From NCBI GenBank assembly GCA_947489585.1, contig CANLEE010000011.1:62001-126000 (forward strand): a DNA stretch of 64,000 nt, given 5' to 3'. The stretch comes from an uncultured Psychroserpens sp. (GTDB lineage Bacteria > Bacteroidota > Bacteroidia > Flavobacteriales > Flavobacteriaceae). Each line of letters starts with the position of its first letter. The stretch's first letter is position 1. A model generated the notes under the pieces. That model was given only the letters and a program-made list of their open reading frames with translations. It did not search any database and was not told the origin of the DNA. This document shows, in pieces, positions 59,052 to 64,000 of the stretch. A program made the position numbers and the translations under genes.

Positions 59052-59612
59052 ATGAAACACGCTTTAGTTAAAGATCATATCATTCAAACCGCTTCACATT
59101 TGTTCTATCAAAATGGGTATAACCTTACTGGGATTAATGAAATTATTAAAGAAGCTGGTATTGCTAAAGCAACGCTTTACAATCATTTTAAATCTAAAGA
59201 AGACATTTGCATCGCATATCTTCAATATAAAAATGCAAGCTTTATTACTGAAATTAAAGCCTATGTTGCTGAACGTAAATCTGGAGAAGAGCGCATATTA
59301 GCTTTATTTGATTATTTAGATCAGTTTTTTAACTCTAAAGCATTTAATGGATGCTGGTGTATCAATACCATTTCAGAAATTCCTAAAGCAAATACAAGCA
59401 TCAGAACGGAAATTTTAAAGCAAAAACAGACCTTAATTAATTATATCAATGAATTAATCAAAGATAATTTAGAAGGCATTTCAGAAGGTAAAAGCAATAC
59501 TATTGCAAAACAAGTCTATCTATTATATGAAAGTGCTGTATCTGAAAGTTATTTACAAAATGACATCTGGCCTATCCATTCTGCTAAAACGATTTGTAAA
59601 AAATTGATATAG
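59052..59612 (+). CDS. TetR/AcrR family transcriptional regulator
   Basis: HTH: DHIIQTASHLFYQNGYNLTGINEIIKEAGIAKATLYNHFKSKEDIC; start inferred at 59052 rather than 59025. Confidence 0.94.
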   Translation: MKHALVKDHIIQTASHLFYQNGYNLTGINEIIKEAGIAKATLYNHFKSKEDICIAYLQYKNASFITEIKAYVAERKSGEERILALFDYLDQFFNSKAFNGCWCINTISEIPKANTSIRTEILKQKQTLINYINELIKDNLEGISEGKSNTIAKQVYLLYESAVSESYLQNDIWPIHSAKTICKKLI

Positions 59613-59635
59613 ATCAAAAAAATTTAAACATAAAA

Positions 59636-59653
59636 AGACAGACTTGTCTGTCT
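59636..59653. promoter_or_regulatory. Predicted TetR operator 2
   Basis: AGACAGAC-TT-GTCTGTCT, 8-bp arms, shares AGACAGA/TCTGTCT half-sites with operator 1. Confidence 0.75.
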
Positions 59654-59681
59654 ATAATTAATTTAAAAACAAGAATGAAAC

Positions 59682-60428
59682 ATGAAACAATTTGAAAACA
59701 AAACGGCGCTTATCATTGGAGGAACCAGTGGTATTGGTTATGAAACAGCGCAACATTTATTAAATGAAGGTGCAACAGTACATATTGTAGGTCGCTCAAC
59801 TGGAAAAGTATCAGATCAAAACAACCTAATAAAGCATAGCGCAGATATAACTAACGCTAAGGATATTGATAGCTTGACCTCAAAAATTGGAGCTTTAGAC
59901 AATTTAGATTACTTAGTTAATGCTTCAGGGATTTTTGGTCCAAAATCCTTTTTAGATCATACAAAAAGTGATTACGACTCGTATTTAGATTTAAATAGAG
60001 GTTTCTTTTTCATCACACAATCTGCTGCAAAAAAAATGAAAGACACTTCTGGAGGAGCCATTGTAAATGTAGGTTCAATGTGGGCAAAACAAGCAGTTAA
60101 AGCAACACCTTCTTCGGCATATTCAATGCAAAAAGCTGGTTTACATTCATTAACGCAGCACTTAGCAATGGAATTAGCTGATTATAACATTAGAGTGAAT
60201 GCCGTTTCTCCTGCGGTAGTACAAACACCTGTATATGATAGTGTCTTTGGTGGTCGAGAAGAAGCTGAAAAAGCTTTAGAAAGCTTTAACGGGTTCCACC
60301 CTATAGGTCGCAACGGCACACCTAAAGATGTTGCCAATAGCATTACATTCTTATTATCTGATAAAGCGTCTTGGGTTACGGGAGCAATTTGGGATACTGA
60401 TGGAGGTGTAATTGCTGGACGAAATTAA
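59682..60428 (+). CDS. SDR family oxidoreductase
   Basis: [69 protein letters not shown]. Confidence 0.95.
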   Translation: MKQFENKTALIIGGTSGIGYETAQHLLNEGATVHIVGRSTGKVSDQNNLIKHSADITNAKDIDSLTSKIGALDNLDYLVNASGIFGPKSFLDHTKSDYDSYLDLNRGFFFITQSAAKKMKDTSGGAIVNVGSMWAKQAVKATPSSAYSMQKAGLHSLTQHLAMELADYNIRVNAVSPAVVQTPVYDSVFGGREEAEKALESFNGFHPIGRNGTPKDVANSITFLLSDKASWVTGAIWDTDGGVIAGRN

Positions 60429-60449
60429 GAATCTTCAAAAAATGAATAC

Positions 60450-60482
60450 AAAGCGTATCGTTATCAACTGGTACGCTTTTTA
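60450..60482. terminator. Intrinsic terminator between convergent genes
   Basis: AAAGCGTA-N14-TACGCTTT followed by TT. Confidence 0.75.
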
Positions 60483-62783
60483 CCAATATAATCTAAACAT
60501 CACATTAGGCGCAAACCCAATAGCAAACCTATCAATAGTTTCAATTTCGCTATTTAAATCATTGTTCCCTCTATATTCTCTGCTTATTAAGTTTTCTTTA
60601 TCGTAAACGTTTCGAATAGAAAAACCAATTTTAGCTCTTAGTTTACTGTCTTGAGAAAATTTAAATTTGTAAGTCGACGACAAGTCTAAACGGTGATAAT
60701 CTGGTAATCGTCTTGTGTTAATACCATTATTAAATTCTAAACCATCTATTCCTTCAACTGATTCAGTATAAGGTTTTCCCGTTTGCCATCGCCAACCTAA
60801 AGCGATTTGAAAGTCTGAAATTTTATAACTCAATGCTGTAGAAAACGCATGCCTTACATTAGATCGGGATGTAAAAAACGCATTATTATTGAGGTTTTGA
60901 TATTTACTTTCCGAAGTATTAAACGAATAACTTACCCATGAATTAAAACCATTAAATCGTTTTCTTAAAAATACATCAATTCCATAACTATGTTGCTCAC
61001 CAATATTAAACTGACTATTATTAGGGTTTAAAAACCCCAGAGATAAAGCCGTAATATTATCTAATGTTTTGTAATAATTATCAATATCTAGTGTCCATCC
61101 ATTATTAGTATAAATAAAACCTGCGGAAACTTGCTTACTATTAATTATTGGGAATTCATTTCCATTTGCCAATCGCCAAAGTCGATTTTCTAAAGACAAA
61201 TCACTTAAAATAGTTTCATCAATTTCGCTAATAATTTGATTTTTTATTTCTCCTGAAACTTGAAGTTTTACATTTTTAAAAAGCTGTCTATACAGTAGGA
61301 GTCTAGGTTCAAATCTAAAGGAGTTAAGCTCATCAAAATAAGTCGCTCTCAAACCTAATGATACATCAAACCATTTAGGGCTTTTATAGTCGTAGTTAGC
61401 ATATAAGCTATGAGTTTGAACAACTGCTTTATCTTCATCTAAAATGAATGATGCATCTGTAGTATTCAGAAAAGCATAACCGACATCTTTTAGGACATAC
61501 TGATAGCCTAGCATAACCGAATTATTATCATTTATTGTCTGTTGAAATTCTGTAGAAATCCCAGAATCGAAAATAACATTTCGTTTTTCAAAATCTGATG
61601 TTTGTGTATCGTTTTCCGAAGTAATAAAATTATAATTCAAATCATATTCTGAAAAATATGCAGATGTATATTGTCTTAAATTTTTGTTCCAGATTTTATT
61701 CCAGCCTAAACCATAACCTCTATTTTCAATAGATAAGCGATCATTAAAAGTTTCGTTTGTATCTGTATCGCTTACGGTATAATCTAATGCATTATCTATA
61801 GAAATCACACTAGCATAAAAATTATTATTGGCATTGTGATTATAATTCAGTTTAATATTATAGTCTAAAAAACTAAAGTCATTATTTGGGTTGTTGCCAT
61901 TTTCAATTTTGGTACTCTCAAATACTTTATCAGCTAAACGATCAAAAGTATATGATTGATAAATAGCATTGTAACTTGATCTTATTGAGGCCTGAACACT
62001 TAATTTATCATCAATAATTGGGATATCTACATAAGCGTCTCCATTGATTCCATTAAAACCAATTTGTGCTTTAAACTGATTTTCAATTTTTGTTGTGGTA
62101 GTCATTGAAATTACGCTTGATGCACGTTCTCCATATCTTGGGTGAGATCCCTTATTGATAAAAGTGACATGCTTAGTCGCATTAGGATTGAATGGAGAAA
62201 TCATTCCGAAGAGATGTCCTTTATGATACATGTTAATACCATCCCAAATCAATCTATTTTGATCCATCTTTCCGCCTCTAACTAAAAAACCAGAGGCTGT
62301 TTCGTTTGGGCTAACAACTCCTGGTAGTAATTGGATACTTTCTAAAACGTCTGGCTCGGTTAAGCCTGGTAAAATCCCTAGACTGGTGGGACTAATTTGA
62401 TAAGACCCATCTTTCCGTTTGGAAATACCTTTGGTTAAATAACTGTTAAGAATAATTTTATCCAGTTCTTGGACATCGACTTTACTAGTTGACTTATTGA
62501 CAATTATATACCGATTTGCTATAAGCTCAAAACTTAAACTGGTTTGTGCTTCAATAACTTTGAGAAGTTGTTTTAGTGATCGCTTTTCTCTTTTTAAATT
62601 AATTTTTTTATTGGCTATCGCTTTGTCACTATATGAAAATCGGACGTCATAAATATCCTCTATAATTTCAAAAGCATCTTCTAGTTTTTGATTATCAAAA
62701 GCACAATAATACAATTTAGCCTCTTCTTGCGAAAAGGCTAAAAAAGGTAGAATCAGCATAAGAATGATAATCAATTTTTTCAC
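60480..62783 (-). CDS. TonB-dependent receptor with N-terminal STN (secretin/TonB) domain
   Basis: YYCAFDNQKLEDAFEIIEDIYDVRFSYSDKAIANKKINLKREKRSLKQLLKVIEAQTSLSFELI (STN); plug LPGVVSPNETASGFLVRGGKMDQNRLIWDGINMY. Confidence 0.93.
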   Translation of the reverse strand: MKKLIIILMLILPFLAFSQEEAKLYYCAFDNQKLEDAFEIIEDIYDVRFSYSDKAIANKKINLKREKRSLKQLLKVIEAQTSLSFELIANRYIIVNKSTSKVDVQELDKIILNSYLTKGISKRKDGSYQISPTSLGILPGLTEPDVLESIQLLPGVVSPNETASGFLVRGGKMDQNRLIWDGINMYHKGHLFGMISPFNPNATKHVTFINKGSHPRYGERASSVISMTTTTKIENQFKAQIGFNGINGDAYVDIPIIDDKLSVQASIRSSYNAIYQSYTFDRLADKVFESTKIENGNNPNNDFSFLDYNIKLNYNHNANNNFYASVISIDNALDYTVSDTDTNETFNDRLSIENRGYGLGWNKIWNKNLRQYTSAYFSEYDLNYNFITSENDTQTSDFEKRNVIFDSGISTEFQQTINDNNSVMLGYQYVLKDVGYAFLNTTDASFILDEDKAVVQTHSLYANYDYKSPKWFDVSLGLRATYFDELNSFRFEPRLLLYRQLFKNVKLQVSGEIKNQIISEIDETILSDLSLENRLWRLANGNEFPIINSKQVSAGFIYTNNGWTLDIDNYYKTLDNITALSLGFLNPNNSQFNIGEQHSYGIDVFLRKRFNGFNSWVSYSFNTSESKYQNLNNNAFFTSRSNVRHAFSTALSYKISDFQIALGWRWQTGKPYTESVEGIDGLEFNNGINTRRLPDYHRLDLSSTYKFKFSQDSKLRAKIGFSIRNVYDKENLISREYRGNNDLNSEIETIDRFAIGFAPNVMFRLYW

Positions 62784-63706
62784 TTTGTGCTCAAATAGAT
62801 GTTTCTTTTTTCTTTTTCAGTATATCCTATTTGTAATGATTTAAAAACTGTCTTTAATGCAGTATCCAAATCGTTATGAGTAAAACTACCCGTATAAATT
62901 AATGTTTGGTCCACATGTGTTGCATCAATAGCAATATCATATTGAGATTCTAAAGCAGAAATCACATAAGGTAATGGTACACTTTTAAAAGAACTTTCTC
63001 CTTCAATCCATGTTGGGTTTATAGCAGAAGTTTCCCATTTCTCAATAGCATGACCATTAATTCGTCTTACAGAATTTGAAGGTAATAAAATATAATCTTC
63101 TGCTTTAGTATGTACACTAACTTTTCCTTCATAGCAAACTACTTCAAAAAGGTCACTTACTGAATTCACATTAAATTGTGTGCCTAAAACTTTGACATCA
63201 CCATTTTGAGTAGTAACCGTAAACGTGCTTCCTTTTTTTACTTTAAAATACGCTTCTCCATCTAAAGATAACGACCTATTCTCTTTCCATTCATCTTCAT
63301 TATAAGTCAAGGTAGATTTGGAATTTAGCATCACTTCTGATCCATCTAAAAGTGCAATCGTTTTTTGTTCTCCAAAATTAGTTTCTATGATTACCATTTC
63401 ATCACCAATAATTGAAAATAGCCCAAAAAACAACACTATAGATGCAGCGACACCTATAAGCCAAGTATTCGTATATAGCTTTCGAACTTTACTTGGCTTA
63501 TTTGAAATTTTTTCTTGAATTTTTGCAAATGATGCTTCGGTAGATGCTTCTAATGCTTCATAAGTTTCAATGCCTTTTCTAATTTTTAAAAAGGATTGAA
63601 AATCAGCTTTAGACACCAATATTTTTAACTCATTGTCAGACAGGTCACCTGCAAGCCATTGGGCTAAAAATATATCATTTTCGTTATTTAAATGTTGCTC
63701 TTTCAT
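62780..63706 (-). CDS. FecR family anti-sigma factor
   Basis: Single TM; TNFGEQKTIALLDGSEVMLNSKSTLTYNEDEW; DVKVLGTQFNVNS; C-terminal VISALESQYDIAI. Confidence 0.94.
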   Translation of the reverse strand: MKEQHLNNENDIFLAQWLAGDLSDNELKILVSKADFQSFLKIRKGIETYEALEASTEASFAKIQEKISNKPSKVRKLYTNTWLIGVAASIVLFFGLFSIIGDEMVIIETNFGEQKTIALLDGSEVMLNSKSTLTYNEDEWKENRSLSLDGEAYFKVKKGSTFTVTTQNGDVKVLGTQFNVNSVSDLFEVVCYEGKVSVHTKAEDYILLPSNSVRRINGHAIEKWETSAINPTWIEGESSFKSVPLPYVISALESQYDIAIDATHVDQTLIYTGSFTHNDLDTALKTVFKSLQIGYTEKEKRNIYLSTK

Positions 63707-63765
63707 TGTTTATCTGTTATTAAGACAACTATAAGGATTAAAACCCTACTTTAATTTTGCATTTT

Positions 63766-64000
63766 TTAGATATTACCGATATCACGTCTAATGACCAATA
63801 ATGCTAAATGCATTCTTTTCTCAACGGCTTTTACTGAAATATCTAACTGTCTTGCTATATCTTTATATTTTTTCTTTTCAATTCTATTTAACAAAAACAC
63901 TTCTTTTTGTTTTTCTGGTAATCCATTAATAGTACGTTCTAATTTATCCATAAATTCTTTTTCCAACATAATAAACTCAGGAGATTCATTAGTTTGATGA
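63766..64000 (-). CDS. ECF sigma factor (FecI-like), 5' end outside window
   Basis: GLPEKQKEVFLLNRIEKKKYKDIARQLDISVKAVEKRMHLALLVIRRDIG is sigma region 4; frame stays open to the window edge (..HQTNESPEFIMLEKEF). Confidence 0.92.
   Translation of the reverse strand, partial: HQTNESPEFIMLEKEFMDKLERTINGLPEKQKEVFLLNRIEKKKYKDIARQLDISVKAVEKRMHLALLVIRRDIGNI

Noticed and set aside
1-64000. Search for CRISPR arrays, tRNA/rRNA genes, transposases, integrases, phage, toxin-antitoxin, restriction or other defence genes
   Set aside because: No supporting repeats, RNA motifs or protein motifs were seen by eye; tRNAscan-SE, minced and PADLOC/DefenseFinder would be needed to confirm absence.

Overview
64-kb chromosomal window from a low-GC Bacteroidota genome. 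The gene content (T9SS C-terminal sorting domains, TonB/FecIR systems, DUF3276 PUR-alpha protein, quinone-type PyrD, MoxR/DUF58 locus) points to Flavobacteriaceae. It is densely coded, about 66 credible CDSs, mostly housekeeping and envelope genes: guaB, ferritin, pyrD, pepT, yajC, nusB, leucine dehydrogenase, an ABC exporter, ndh-2, ECF sigma factors, TonB-dependent receptors, M14/M3/M43-like peptidases, a RDD-SpoIIM-DUF4129-DUF4350-MoxR-DUF58 operon, a LytS/LytTR pair, a TetR-SDR module and a FecI-FecR-TBDR module. I saw no rRNA, tRNA, CRISPR array, transposase, integrase or prophage. Main items for follow-up: (1) an ~85-nt multi-stem intergenic element at 36191-36275 that supplies the stop codon of the upstream gene and resembles a widespread unexplained Bacteroidota intergenic element; (2) a porin / FMN-binding protein / small membrane protein / ferritin / Cys-rich microprotein cluster (6084-9157) that could be an extracytosolic flavin electron-transfer or iron-handling module; (3) a zinc-ribbon membrane protein inserted between MoxR and DUF58; (4) paired palindromic operators around a TetR-SDR module; (5) a LysE-family gene whose conserved N-terminus has CTG where ATG would be expected. 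All family names come from reading the translations by eye. No database search was run.
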